DNA of 64,000 bases from Ananas comosus (taxonomy: Eukaryota; Streptophyta; Magnoliopsida; Poales; Bromeliaceae): NCBI RefSeq assembly GCF_001540865.1, contig NC_033630.1, positions 11,305,083 to 11,369,082 of the forward strand, read 5' to 3'. The position numbers were made by a program, and so were the translations under genes. Shown piece by piece: positions 12,653 to 25,100 of this stretch (its first letter is position 1; each line of letters begins with the position of its first letter). The notes below the pieces were generated by a model. That model had not been told where the DNA came from. It worked only from the letters and a program-made list of their open reading frames with translations, and ran no database searches.

Positions 12653-12658
12653 GGCCCA
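12653..12658 (-). promoter_or_regulatory. Site II element (TGGGCC) upstream of the beta-5 gene
   Basis: GGCCCA on the plus strand reads TGGGCC toward the gene, about 150 bases before the ATG. TGGGCY sites bound by TCP factors are typical of plant housekeeping promoters. Only the motif is seen; activity is inferred. Confidence 0.4.
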
Positions 12659-13276
12659 CATTTTTTGAGCCATTTCGGGTCAAGGGTCGGCCCGACCCGA
12701 CCCGGTTGCTAATCCAGGCCAGGTCGTACCGGCCCGTTTACGAAGAGCAGTAGGCCCGGTCTATCCTCTGGCCCGCACTGCACGGGCCGGGCCGGGCCGG
12801 GCCAGAAAATCTTCACCTGGTTTTTTTTTTTTAGATTTTTTTTTTCAGAAAAAGAGATAATTTTTTTAAATTATAAATTTGGACTTATAGCTTTTACTTT
12901 ACACAATTATACCAAACTTTTTGACAACTCTTTTATTAAATATTTTTAATAATTTTTTATTATTTGAAGAGAAATTGATATTTTAAAAAATAATTACAAA
13001 AAAAATATAAAGTTTGTATTAATCATATTACATAAAATTTGTATTTTTTTAAAAAAAAAGAGTTTAAATTATAACATTTTGACTTATAGTTTTTAATTTA
13101 CACAATAATATCCAACATTTATAAATTTTTTTCAAAAAATTTATAAATTTAAAAAAATCACAATAATTGTGGAGAGACTTTGTAAAAAAAAATTGTTGAA
13201 AAATATTAAAAATATTTGCAAAGTAAACTTGAGAAGTGAGGGAAAAGAAAATTTAGATTGAAAGTTAGAGAGTGGG

Positions 13277-13428
13277 TGTAACGACCCAGCCCACTAGCAA
13301 TAATAACTCGTTGGGCCCAACCACAACCCAAAATGCTTAAGCCCAGTTATTATTACTAGTGTCTAAGTCTCTTATAAACCCAATGACAACCCCATTCCCA
13401 TCCGATATGGGATTATTGGGGTGTCACA
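13277..13428 (-). mobile_element. Solo LTR of a TRIM family
   Basis: The 152-bp block starts TGTAACGACCC and ends GTGTCACA. It is flanked on both sides by GTGGG, a perfect 5-bp target duplication. Its reverse complement aligns over its length with the LTR at 39808-39958, sharing CAATAAT/CTAATAG, TAATAATAACTGGG and TTATTATTxCTAGTG blocks. It is related to the LTRs at 62102-62254 and 63740-63894. No internal region is left, as expected after LTR-LTR recombination. Confidence 0.85.
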
Positions 13429-13482
13429 GTGGGAGGAAGTAGGGTTTGTGGAAGAAAATGAATGAAGATGAGCTAATCTCCT

Positions 13483-13998
13483 ATACTATCTATAGTACCG
13501 GAGCTCCGGTACTATGGTCTTATTTTCGATCTTAAGGTGTTCAAATCAACGATCCACACCGTTAAAACTAATTTACGGTATTTAAAGTTTTTAGAAATAA
13601 AATTTTATATTTTTTCGACATAGTTACTTTATGATCAAACCATTTCAAAATTGTTAATTTTCAACGGCTACTATGACGAGTTTGGAGTTTAACGGTGTAG
13701 AAGAATCTAAATTTCTTCAAATTTTGATAGAAAATACTTTAAACTATCTATATTAAGGTTAACATTTTTTATCTTGAACTTAAAAGTCCTATTCTCAAAT
13801 TTTAAAGATTATTCAATTTCCACCGTCCATTTTGACATAATTTACTTACTAAGTAAACGATGTCGAAAAAAATTAAAATTTTATTCCTAAGAATTTTATA
13901 TACCCTAGATCAGTTTTAACGGTGCGGATCGCTAATTTGGATACCTTAAGATCAAAAACAAGACTATAGTATCAGAGCTCTGATACTATAGATAGTAT
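13483..13998. mobile_element. Foldback element with arms of about 90 bp
   Basis: ATACTATCTATAGTA opens the element and its reverse complement closes it. Each arm continues with an AGCTCCGGTACT or AGAGCTCTGATACT palindrome, then a conserved stretch containing CTTAAGGT, ACGATCCACACCGTTAAAAC and its mirror GTTTTAACGGTGCGGATC. No coding capacity is visible. No target duplication was found. Confidence 0.7.
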
Positions 13999-14499
13999 TG
14001 TAGCCTAATTCGAATGAAAAACTATTTGTCGTGATGAATTTGAATATTTGTAGTGGTATTTTATAGATATAAAAAATATTTGTTAAAAAATATAACAATA
14101 TTTTTTTGACTAAAATGCCCTCTCTAACGGTCAAATTTTTTAATGATAGTAAGGGCATTGTGGTCATTTTAATAAAAAAAATATCTTTTTTTATTTTTTA
14201 AACCCATTTTTTTAAAAATAATAATAATAAAATATTTTTTTAGAAAAAAAAAAAATTCAAAACCCAACCCAACGGCTATTAAGCCGTTGGGCCCACTGTC
14301 CAATAAAAGGTGAGCCCTAAAGGCTAGGCCTATAAAAGGCTAGCCTTTTTTAGGCCTGGCTTAACTTTGGACTCAAAAGTTAGCAGGCCGTACCGGCCTG
14401 CAGGCCGACCCTTCGGCCCGGTACGGGCCAAGCCCGACACCGGCTGTGCCGTGCCAGGCCGACGGGCTGCAAAAGTTCAGCCCAGTACGGCCCGTAGAG

Positions 14500-14570
14500 C
14501 CGGACCGGGGGGATTCGGGGCGGATTTTTAAAAACCAGAGTCCGAACCTGAACCCGAACCTGACGGATTT

Positions 14571-14602
<32 letters not shown>

Positions 14603-14978
14603 CATATATATATATATATTATATATATATATAATAATTAATATGGGCTACTATACTATTCAATAAGTACCAAGCCTTGATACTATTGAGTTTTTGCCGT
14701 TGGATTAAAGGATGTGCAGGTTAGGATGATAGTGGTCCTGGTTAAATGAGAGTGGTCCCTAGGTGAGTGGTGTAGGTTGGTTTAATAGTATAATCTAACG
14801 GGTGGAAATGATCACAAAGGTAGATCTAACGGTAGAAAACTCATAGTTCAGGCGCTGGTACTATCATAGTTATGTAGGCCGGACTATATATATAATCATA
14901 ATATAACATTACATATGTATACATATGTATTATGTATACATATGTATACAATGATATATGATATATATATATATTATA

Positions 14979-15033
<55 letters not shown>

Positions 15034-15243
15034 CAAAATAAATTCGAGTTCCGGTCGGGTTAGGATCGGGTTCGGTTCGGGTCGGGTATAATCAAAATTC
15101 ATATCCGAATCCATATTCGTCGGATTTTTAGTTTTTATATACATATCTGAATCCATATCCATATCCATCGGATATATTCGTTTCATTTGGGTTCGGGTTC
15201 GGATAAAATTTCGGATATCCATACCCATTGACATCCCTACCGA
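14500..15243. mobile_element. Degenerate hAT-like repeat with long AT microsatellites
   Basis: The right side carries GGGTTCGGGTTCGG words and ends CCATTGACATCCCTA, typical of plant hAT-derived MITEs that begin TAGGGATGTCAATGG on the other strand. AT dinucleotide runs occupy about 14576-14640 and 14965-15030. A small foldback element (14646-14877) is inside. The left end is not preserved. Confidence 0.45.
14646..14877. mobile_element. Small foldback MITE
   Basis: The left arm CTACTATACTATTCAATAAG continues to TATTGAGTTTTTGCCGTTGG. The right arm mirrors it from CTAACGGTAGAAAACTCATA to ACTATCATAGTTATGTAG with several mismatches. It has about 230 bp and no coding capacity. Confidence 0.5.
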
Positions 15244-15597
15244 GGGGGTCATTTTGCACAGAACTCCACTTGGACTTTTTAGTTCTTCAAATTAGTACTT
15301 TCCCATGAGAACATTAAAAAAAGGGAAAACATCAAATACTACCCCTATAGTTTTGCACTTTATCACTTTAGTATCTTATGCTTTAAAATGTATCATTTTA
15401 GTAAGTGTGGTTTTATTTTTCTCTTTTTGTTATACTCTTTACTATTTTTTTTTTATTAAATTAGTGAAAACGTTAAAAGTAAAGAGTACGAAAGTGAATA
15501 TTCTGTAAACTATAGATGGGGTATTTAAAACTTTTGTATATAAGTTAACGAAAAGTTAATAGAAGGGCTAATAAAAAGAGAAAAAGGAAACCACAGG

Positions 15598-16104
15598 TGT
15601 TGGCTTAAATGGGCCAGCATCCTGCCCTGTGGTGGGAGGTCATGTGGGCCGAGTCATGTTCAAAATAACGTGAGGCTGGGTTGGGCCGAGTCATGTTCGA
15701 AGTGGCGTGAGGCCAGATGGGCCGAGTCACAATCGAGACCCGTGGGCGCTGTTTCTGTACACTTTAAGTGAATTAGTTGCATATTTCTAACAGCTCGAGC
15801 TTTTGGGATTAATGGTTAGCGCCAACGATCCGACAAGTGGTATCAGAGCCAAAGGTCACGGATTCGATTCCTGCATGTTGCAAATATGTGCAGGTGCTTG
15901 AGGGGAGATTATTGGCTTAAATGGGCCAGCATCCTGCCCTGTGGTGGGAGGCCATGTGGGCCGAGTCATGTTCGAAATGGCGTGAGGCTAGGTTGGGCCG
16001 AGTCATGTTCGAAGTGGCATGAGGCCAGGTGGGCCGAGTCACAATCGAGACCCGTGGGCGCTGTTTCTGTACGCTTTAAGTGAATTGGTTGCATATTTCT
16101 AACA
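15598..16104 (+). mobile_element. Candidate TRIM element with 195-bp LTRs
   Basis: Two near-identical 195-bp blocks (15598-15792 and 15910-16104) begin T(G/A)TTGGCTTAAATGGGCC and end ATTTCTAACA. The 117-bp middle holds TGGTATCAGAGCC, the usual plant initiator-Met primer site, and the purine tract GAGGGGAGA just before the right repeat. The primer site is about 45 bases from the left repeat, farther than usual, and flanks ACAGG and ATTAT do not match. The right LTR may therefore be truncated, or the pair may come from unequal exchange. Confidence 0.6.
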
Positions 16105-16495
16105 ATTATTTGAAGTTTACCCTTAAAAAATAGTGAAGGGGAATGTGATAAAAATACTACGTGGACACTTCTATTTGCAGTGTAAATCGCCGTAAAATTA
16201 TATTTAGTTAGAAATATGAATATGAAGCAATTAAACTTTGAATTTGAATTTCGAGTATTAACCATTCAGCCTTTAGCCAATTGTGCTATATACGGTTTTA
16301 AAATTTAGATTTTAAAAATTTATTTTAAATTAGAATTAAAATTTACCAATAGAAAAATACTACCTACATACCTATAGATTAACAAAAATCTTACACCCAA
16401 TGCACTAAAAGGTTCACAAAATTTTTTAAATTTTTAATAAAAAACTAGAGTGAGAGGACGAGTAAAATAATGAAAACTCTTAGATGTGTAGAAGG

Positions 16496-16840
16496 GTTTT
16501 TTAGTGTAATAGTCTTTTCCTAAACATTTATTCTAAAAATAAGTTTATTAAATTTTTATTTATAAATATAGTCTTATAAAAGCGGTGAATGATTCACCGC
16601 TTTTAAAAGCGGTGAATCATTCACCGCTTTCTTTATTTTTTTCATTTTTTTCTATATTTTTATAATGATAAAAGCGGTGAATGGTTTACCGCTTTTATTT
16701 TTTTTCTACTCCTAATGAGAAGTTATAAATGCGGTGAATCATTCACCGCATTTATAGGACTATTTTTATAATTATTTTTTTAACAAAATTATTTTTATAA
16801 TTATAAAAATTAATAAGATTATTTATAAAAAAAATTCTGT
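16496..16840. mobile_element. Palindrome-bearing MITE, copy 1
   Basis: It carries four palindromes: two head-to-head copies of AAGCGGTGAATxATTCACCG at 16575-16632, one at 16671-16698 with TGGTTTACCG, and one at 16730-16757 in the form AATGCGGTGAATCATTC. Between them lie T-rich spacers. The ends GGGTTTTTTAGTGTAATAGT and ATTTATAAAAAAAATTC match those of the copy at 48753-49102. It is not coding. Confidence 0.75.
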
Positions 16841-17409
16841 GTAGAATGTAAAATATACGCCCAGTGTAGGGTGTGCACGTAGCATCACCTTTTCTTTTTT
16901 TTTTTTTTCATGTTGCTTGGATTAGACTAAAACAAGATAATTTTTCAGAATGGATAAAGTAATAATTTCTATTTAAAAAAATAAAATTCTCATGGGCTTT
17001 AGAATGAGTTGGGAGGGTTAACTGGGAATTTAGTTTACTTCTTCGCGATTCACTCAAAGGTGCTAACTACTTTTTAGCTAACAAGAAAATATAAATTCGG
17101 TTAATAATCAACAATTAATAGCTTGATAATAGAACAAGCTAATTTTTAACAAATATCAAACTCAATTGACATAGTAACCCAAATCAAAGGTATTAAAGGA
17201 AATGGATTAAAAACATGAAGTTCGAAACCAACTTCGAAATAGTCTATAGTTGAGGGGGTCTACATTAAATTTTTCATAAACATACTAACATTTTCACATT
17301 TTTACATACACTTTCAGAGTGTAAATTTACTTTTTTGTAGCAGATGGATTGAGTTTTACAAAATGAATAATAGTCTCTTAACTGAAGAGGAATTATAAGA
17401 TGCTGCGAT

Positions 17410-20400
17410 TTATGATTGAATCATAGGATCAGTGTTTGCATCAGATGTTTGAACACTTTCCCTGGCCTTTCTCACCTAAAACAGAGAAGAAACAAAATCA
17501 GAAATAAATCATTTCGAATTCAAATAAGCAATGCATTATTAGAACAACTGAATTAAACAAAAACAGATTTTGTACTAGATTTTGCAGTACAACAATTAAT
17601 AATATAGAGTCTTAAGTGACACTGCTAATAGAAATTTCCCTTTTTGCATGAGATACTGCGGTCGAATATTTACAGTAAATCTTGTTTATCATATGCGAGC
17701 TCCGAAGCAGTGGCGGATACATTTTGGTTCGGTTTGGTTTTGACGGAAAGCTGAATCAAAGCATGTCGTAAATTTTTATAAGAAAGCTCCAAATGGATTT
17801 GGTTCAGTTCAAATCTGATTTTTAGTAGGAAAATCAAACCAAAATGACTAGGATTTCCATTATTCTAATTTAGAATCAAACTAATTTCACGTAAAACTAA
17901 CCAAATTGAACCTGAAATCGTTGTTCCAGTTCGGTTTCTTAGTTTGTTATTTTTTCCTGAATCATATCCCACCAAGAAGCAGCTGTTGGATATGTGCAGC
18001 TTTAAGAAACTTGAATGATCTTCAGGGCTGAAAAGCAAAAGCTTCAATTCGAAGCTTCTACTTCAAGTCGACTTAGAAATTATGGAGGGATTCTAATGAA
18101 AAAGTTGTTAATGACTTGTTCAATTTGCTCACCTTAAACAGCACTTCAGCTCTAGCCTGTTGTAACATGTCCTAAAGACATGGGCTTAAATATATTTGCC
18201 AAAGGAAAGGATAATTGGGGAGCTCTCAGTTCCTCGGACATTTAACGAAAAGCTTAAAAAAATGATCAAAAAACAATTAAAAGGTAGAATTCTCCCTGTT
18301 TATCATGTACTACTACTCAAATGTTGCAGAAGTTTGTTTATGATTCATCTACAGTATTACCTGTAAAGATCCTAGAACATTCTAAGAGAGTATAATTATA
18401 CTGTAAAGGTTTTACTAGGCAGTACAAATACAGTTTTAATTGAAATGACTTACTTCTTGATCCCAATTGGTGGAGAGTATCATTGCGATGAGAACCAAAA
18501 TTTGTACGATCATCGCGCATATAATTCCCATCCATAGGCCCTGGAAAACCAATTATATAGTTGTAGTAAGAAAAGCAAGTAAGAAAGCATATATAGATTT
18601 CCGTACTTAACAAGAAAGAGCAGAGTTATAGCTCACCTTCCCACCGGCATGGAAGAAAAAAGCAAAGAGAACAGCAGATGGAATGCCGACGACATAATAG
18701 GCACCGAGGTTGATTACTGAACATATCTTCTGCCAACCACATCCTCTAGCAGCGCCTGTAAGTTTTGACGTTTGATATTGAAATATAAATAAAGCAAATT
18801 ATACTTCATATTTCATAAACAACTTTGGTAGAACAATTAGCCGAACGCAAATGATAGGAGAATGCAGAATACTATCGAGAAAACGAGATCATGCACCCTT
18901 TACAGAAACAATCAATACAAACGAAAGTTGTAGAATTTTTTTTTGGAGATTTAACAGGTAGTATTGGGCATATACAGACAAGAAAAAAAACTATGCAGAA
19001 GGGTTTTTATACGATGAATGTATAAAGCAAACTAAATTGAGAATTACAAAATTCTGTAGTCTGATGTCTTGTAGCAGAGAGCTAAGCTACTAACGTATAA
19101 AGATTCCATGAGCGACTCATGGACGCTAGGTTTCTTTTGGGGCATATAAGGGAACATGACCTGTCTAGCGCACACATTTTATGTTGTACTCGGTTATCTC
19201 TATGATTCAAACATAAAATTTTACTTTGTACTTGGATATTCCAATTTTGTGGAATAACCCAAACTGAAAAAATTACCTAAATTTGTCCCCAAGCCAATGC
19301 CTGAAAGTACCACAGGGAGCATGTGCGTGTACGTGAACAGTGAATAATAACAAAATGCAGCATAGAGGATTTGGACTTAACCAACCTGAAAGAGTGCATT
19401 GAATCCCATCCATAAAATCAGAAGCAGCAAGAATCGGCATCATAGCTGATACATATTTCACGACTTCTTCTTCATTGCTATATAAGTAGCCCCAAATATC
19501 GCGCACCAAGATGGTAGCTAAGGCAACAATTAGGCCCTCGGTTATGGCTATGGCTACCACAACATATACCGACAAGCGTGCAGCTTGCGGATGCCCGGCT
19601 CCTAGTTCGTTTGAAACTCTAATACTGTAAGAGGGGGAAAAAAGAAAAAGAAAAAGAAAAAGAAAAATAAGATGAAAGCAATACTGATTAACAATATTAC
19701 ATAAAATGCAAAAAATAGTTCAACTCCTCTTGCCTTGCAGCATTGCTGAGACCAGTTGGGATCGTATAAACCACCCACATTGTGTTCAGGCTGGCAAAAT
19801 AAGTTACGGTTACTAGACAATAAATTATAGACTGTAAAATTAAGTAACTTCAAATTGCATTGGTCCTTGGACAAAAGAGAATAATTTAATGTTGAGGGAA
19901 GTGTTCCTTAGAACAGAATAAGTAAATTGCAAGCAATTAGCAGAACAACAAGGTCAAACCAACCACCATTTAAGGCATTAATATTTAGAGCTAGAACTTG
20001 AATAAGATTGAAAGAGTAAACAACTAAAAACTGTGAACTCTGGAAACCATCAGGGATGGAGTCTCAAAAGGGAACACTCTTTTATTGTAAAGGAAAGATC
20101 AGCCAATGTTTCCATGAAAGGTCGGATGATTCCATGAAGTAACGCTAGGACACAATAGTTAGACAAAGCAGAGAAAACTTATTCAACAGTAAGGAAGACT
20201 TTGCAAAGTTGTCGCAATAAAAGAATTGAAGGCAGAAAAGATTTACTGCAAAAGCACAGAGTCGAGAGGTTTACAAAATATCTAGAATTTTCTTCAATTT
20301 CGACAAAATCATAGAAAACCATATAATGATTTGGATGATTCACATATCTATTTCTGTCCAGAAGGAACAGAAAATGACTCAACTACAAATTTTTCTATAA

Positions 20401-20940
20401 TCATGCTTTCGTAAATCCATTTTCAATCATATGCTGAAGTTGTAACCAGTGCTTTCTAGCAGAGAACAGAAAACATCTTCTCTATGCTACACTTGTCAAA
20501 TATTTCCTTCTGCACATTCTGCAGAAATGAAACTGAGCAACCATTTCATGCAGGAACTTGGACCACTTTCAAGGACGTAAAAAGAGAAGGCATCAACAGC
20601 TCTTTTGAGCAAATGTGACAATTCATTCTAAAACTACAACAGATAAGAAAAGTTTTAAAGTTCATTTGCTAACCTGATTGACAAAACTGAAGTCTCTAGT
20701 TTTGGATTGGGAAGAAAACCAGCTAGAAGAACCACCATTTCAAACGCCCAATACTCTAAGCTGCATCAATTTGTGCTGATAAACCATCATTAGTTAGTGC
20801 ATAATTTGGGACAAAGAAAATAGATTTTAGACTAAACAGAAACATTGATCATAGCCAGATAAAATCACATAATATATGAAGTTCTCACAAAATAAGCATA
20901 AGAAACAGTTACTTCCACAAGATACTATTCACAGAAGCCA

Positions 20941-20991
<51 letters not shown>

Positions 20992-23430
20992 CCAATACTA
21001 TTTCTACAGCATGAAATATCATGCCACCATGGATGAAGGACTTGGCTGTCCTATTATGAAAACTAGTTTATATGTGAAGTGGAAAAGTAGCCAACCCAAC
21101 TAGTATTTAATTTATCAAATTGCTAAGAAAACATCTGTGATGAAAGTAGGACAAGGGCCTCAAAATGTTAAAAAGCATATTACCAGGGTACTTCTCTATA
21201 ATATATCTATGAATTCTCTAATTATTTAATTTAGCATTCCATACCAAAAAAAATGACAAAAACCATACAAGATTAAAACAAGTACATTTATTTGAAAGGA
21301 AAATTTTCTCCGCTAGGACTACGAAGGAAAATTACCAAGTCATAAAAGCGGAGGGAACAGCAAGTCTCAAAAAGTTAAGAACATCACTTAGTGCCTCTGT
21401 TGAAAATCCAGTCCAAGTCCTCCTGCAAGCTCGAGAGAGCTTGATGTATAATGCTAATATAAGCGTGTTGATCCAGTAGGATATAGTTGTCGCCAATGCT
21501 GCACCTTTGGTTCCAAGGCCAGATTTATACACCAAAATCCAGCATAATATAAGATGAAGTAATGCAGTTACCCCAGAACTAATCACCATCGGAAAGATTA
21601 TATTTTGGGTTTGTAGAAATCTAACGTGGCATTGAAGCAAACCATAGGCAAAGAGGCCAGGGATCAGCCAACGAGCGTATAAACCTGCTTCTTTTGATAT
21701 TTCGGGATTCTGACCAACGGCAATGAGAATTTGGCTTGTGTTGGCCCAAATAAAAGCTAACGGAACACTTGCAAGGAGAAGAACAAACATAGCCCTCTGC
21801 ATTTGTATACCGAGGATATGGTATTGTTTTGCCCCATAGGCCTGCCCGCAAAGCGTGTCGAGTGCAGTTCCCATACCAAGCTTGTTATGAAAAAGGAAAG
21901 GAGATCGATTTATTATTGAAGCCTTACCAGTGAAAATTGTATAAAGAAGTAGTAAGGACTGAACATGAGATGGACTGTGAACAAGAGAGAAAGTAATAAC
22001 TGAATCTTTTGAAAAGAATACAGGTGGCATGCATTTTGTTGAGGCACATTACCATATTTGCTTACATATTATATCTTCAATATTGGATTAAAGAGAAAAC
22101 AAAGAGAAAAGGGAAAAAAAATTGAAATGGTCGACATAATTCGGTTATCGCATTGCAAGTCTTCTACTTAAGTCAGCAAGTGTTTGTGTATTACTTGAAG
22201 TATTATCGCCATGAGATGCTACTCTTCAAAATCTAGATCAACATCTGAGCTTGGCTTATTCCTGTCTTTTTATGATGAGTGACTCAACTAAGTCTATGAA
22301 CGTGAAACTCTGTAAAAGTGATAGGTTAAAAATACCATTGTTCCCCTTGGTTAAATATTCTATTGGCTCGAGCGGAAATTGGCACATCAGCGACAATCAT
22401 AGCCAAGCGGCTATTTCCTTCTGCTTGCCAAAAAAAAAGGAAAAAAAAGCTTGGGAGTTGAAACAAGAAAGTGCGTGAAGGTTGGAAATCAACACTGTAA
22501 TTCAACATTGATAGGATGAAACTAGCCAACAGAGCAAGCCTCTTTCCTGGTAAAGAAAATTAAGGCAATCCTCAGATACTTTATTTTTATCCTTATCCAC
22601 TATTCTTTTTGTAAGTCAAAGATCATTTTTCTCATTTCTAACAGGTAAAAATAGAAAAAAAAAAAAACACGTATGGAGACCCCCCAATGTTTTTTTCTTT
22701 TCGGATGAGACCCCTCAACTTTCGTTTATTTTGAGTTAACTAATTCACATCAAATTAATTTGGGATTTCATTAAATTCAACGATGATTTTGTTAAATTTA
22801 ATGGTTTACCCTTTTTTAGCTAATATAAATGTTGCTTCAACAAAGTTTTCGCCCAAATTAAAATAACTGAACATTAAGAGGATGCCGATCCAAAAAAATT
22901 TAGTCCTGAGATCTATTTCACAATGGTCTACAATTGATGGGGTCTCCTTACAACTTGGCTCTTTTTTGATGTAGGAATAAGATATTCAAGAATAATCTCA
23001 TGAACATTTTCTTGTGTGATTATAATCGAGGAGCTTGATTTTTGCTCCTTGAAAAGTCTTATTATCCCTGATTTAGTATGATAAATCTAGAAGATGATTT
23101 ATTTTATTCCAATAAAAAGACTTAAATGTCGAATATGATATTCATTCTGGACATTTGATCACATTACTCATCTACCAAATATCACATGCTTCTCGAATAA
23201 ATAAAAAAAGATATCCCGAATAAGATGCTCACGCATCCAAACAAGGCCTAGGTGTTTATAAATTTTTAGCTGTTGGATCTATTCTTTTGACCTTTGGATC
23301 AGAAGTCAACAATGGTGGCTTCTTGCAAGGCCTACTATTGTGCATGACATAAGGACCGCTAGGGCTAATTCAATGCTCAAATAGGCTATAGCACAAACAC
23401 CTTAGTGTTTCTAAAACCACCCCAGCAAGA

Positions 23431-23528
<98 letters not shown>

Positions 23529-24025
23529 ACCTTATATTTACTAGGATATCACAACTCACAAGCAAACTCTTTCTCTCGTATTATTCTACTCAATCAGTGA
23601 CATCACTGCAACATACATTATTCGTGACAAGAGAGAATGGAATAGGAGAGTTGATAGGCTGGGCCAGCATTCACGTGGCATTTTCACCAACTTTTAATTA
23701 ACTCTTAAATAAATAAACAAAAGCTTTTCTCAACACGTATTCACGTACGTATCCATGTCTAAATCTAATGGCCATTCTATATGGTCGATAGCTTGGTTGA
23801 TTTTTTTTTCTTTTTATTTTTGTTTTTTTGGTTCTGTGTGGGTTTGGTTAGAGCCACAACAAAAAAAGAAGGGTGNTAGGTAAATGATATCAAAAAATCG
23901 CAAAAATTATTTTCTAGAAACTTCAAATGCTCTAGATCAAGTCTAACGGAGCCGATCGTCGATTCGAAAATTCCATCATCGAAAACGGCTCAGGAGCACG
24001 GAGGCCTGAGAGCACAGCAGCCCTG

Positions 24026-24090
<65 letters not shown>

Positions 24091-24504
24091 GAAGTAGCAA
24101 CACATAATTCACCAACCAACCAAGAAACGAACACATACAAATACCCTATGAGACAAATCATCAAACACCTTACATGCAATCCACGCTCCCTTTCCTCATC
24201 AACCCAAAACTAAATCACGTACCAGGACGCTGAATCCGGTGACGTTGGCGAAGGAGGCGGCGACGGAGGCGCCGGAGAGGGCGAGCTCGCCGAGGTGGCC
24301 GACGACCATGACGGAGATGACCTGGAGCAGGTACTGAAGGAGGCTCACGGCGATCAATGGCGCCGCGAGCCCTAGCTGCCGAGGGACCTCATCGGCGACG
24401 GCGATGGAGATCGGAGGGTTAGGGTTTTGCTCGGAGGAGGAGGAGGAGGAGGAGGGGAGAAGAGGGGAATGGGGAGATGGGTTCTCCTCTTCTCCTTCTC
24501 CCAT
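17410..24504 (-). CDS. MATE-family (DETOXIFICATION) antiporter
   Basis: Multidrug and toxic compound extrusion transporter, expected to exchange protons for organic solutes or metabolites at vacuolar or plasma membrane. Minus-strand exons: 24504-24223, 21880-21336, 20760-20674, 19790-19734, 19624-19386, 18755-18637, 18540-18454, 17475-17410. They sum to 1482 nt, or 493 residues, normal for plant MATEs, with consistent phases. The N-terminus is acidic and Ser-rich, then [20 protein letters not shown] starts TM1. Family blocks: [70 protein letters not shown] and [13 protein letters not shown]. Twelve hydrophobic segments are expected. Intron 4 uses a GC donor (CTGCAAG|GCAAGAGG). The acceptor before exon 5 has two in-frame choices 6 bases apart; the one giving [10 protein letters not shown] fits the family. 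Intron 1 is 2.3 kb and repeat-rich, with an N at 23876. The substrate cannot be told from sequence. Confidence 0.92.
20944..20988. repeat. (GA)n microsatellite in MATE intron 2
   Basis: An uninterrupted AG/GA run of about 22 units, useful as a length marker; no function inferred. Confidence 0.9.
23433..23524. repeat. Compound (CT)n(AT)n microsatellite in MATE intron 1
   Basis: About 25 CT units pass straight into about 21 AT units. A further AT run lies at 24029-24087 in the same intron. Confidence 0.9.
23880..24027. mobile_element. Arm of the LeuRS-intron foldback family
   Basis: AAATGCTCTAGATCAAGTCT, then GATCGTCGATTCG and ATCATCGAAAACGG, match the arms at 34620-35590 and 35595-36125. One arm only is clear here, ending at an AT microsatellite and starting just after the N at 23876. 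Confidence 0.55.
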
Positions 24505-25082
24505 TGAAGGGGTTTTATTAATTTCTCTCCTTGCTTGCTATGGAGGGAGACGAGAGTCGAGAAGAGAAAGGATTCAAAGGAATGGAGAGCGATTTAAACG
24601 TTAAAAAAAGGTCAACTGTGTAGAGGACGATTTTACAATTTAATACTTTACAAATTTATAATTTCAAACTGATCCTCTAAAAATTTATTTTGACAAAATT
24701 TAAATGATGATGGCTTATTATTAAGTTTTTCTCTTGATCAAATCCTAACAATTCATTTATATAATTCTAACAATCAAACAAAAAATTTTATAATTCATAT
24801 ATAATTTTAATAATCTTATAAAAATCTTCATAATCTATTAAAAAAATAATAATAAACTGTAAATAATAAATGATTCACTGCTTTCTAAAGGCGGTGTTTT
24901 TCGTTTCTAATTATGTGAATCTCTAGACACTGAGTTGGAAAAAAGAGAGTTCACTGGCCAAACAATATTTTTGAAAGAGTCAATTTACAAATTAGAAATT
25001 TTATAAGGTTCTTGTTAGAAACAACTACGTATAAGTTTCGATTTTAAATGTTTTGCGTGGACCCGGTTCCTCCGTACACTCG
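24505..25082. other. Divergent intergenic region between MATE and LeuRS
   Basis: The two start codons are 705 bases apart and point away from each other. Next to MATE the sequence is A/G-rich; the middle is A/T-rich and holds a remnant of the palindrome family (AAATGATTCACTGCTTTC near 24868). A shared promoter region is possible but not shown. Confidence 0.5.
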
Positions 25083-25088
25083 TGGGCC
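25083..25088 (+). promoter_or_regulatory. Site II element (TGGGCC) upstream of LeuRS
   Basis: TGGGCC lies 18 bases before the TATA box and about 120 before the ATG. Such sites are frequent in plant genes for organellar translation proteins. Motif seen, role inferred. Confidence 0.4.
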
Positions 25089-25100
25089 GCCCACCTCATG

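Larger units (their letters stand above)
12661..14520. mobile_element. Composite hAT-like repeat with nested insertions
   Basis: GC-rich blocks full of CGGGCC and GGCCCG words lie at about 12661-12825 and 14265-14520, separated by A/T-rich DNA that holds a solo LTR and a foldback element. Such GGGCC-rich blocks are typical of decayed plant hAT-derived repeats. I could not find matching terminal repeats, so the outer borders are approximate. Confidence 0.4.

Noticed and set aside
19262..19330. Possible extra MATE exon encoding GIGLGTN between exons 5 and 6
   Set aside because: It has splice-like borders but no counterpart in MATE proteins. Exon 5 joins exon 6 in phase to give the conserved [10 protein letters not shown].
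22676..22960. Inverted GGAGACCCCC/GGGGTCTCC pair in MATE intron 1, similar to pieces near 4065 and 17250
   Set aside because: The arms are short and interrupted. A MITE family is possible, but the borders could not be supported.
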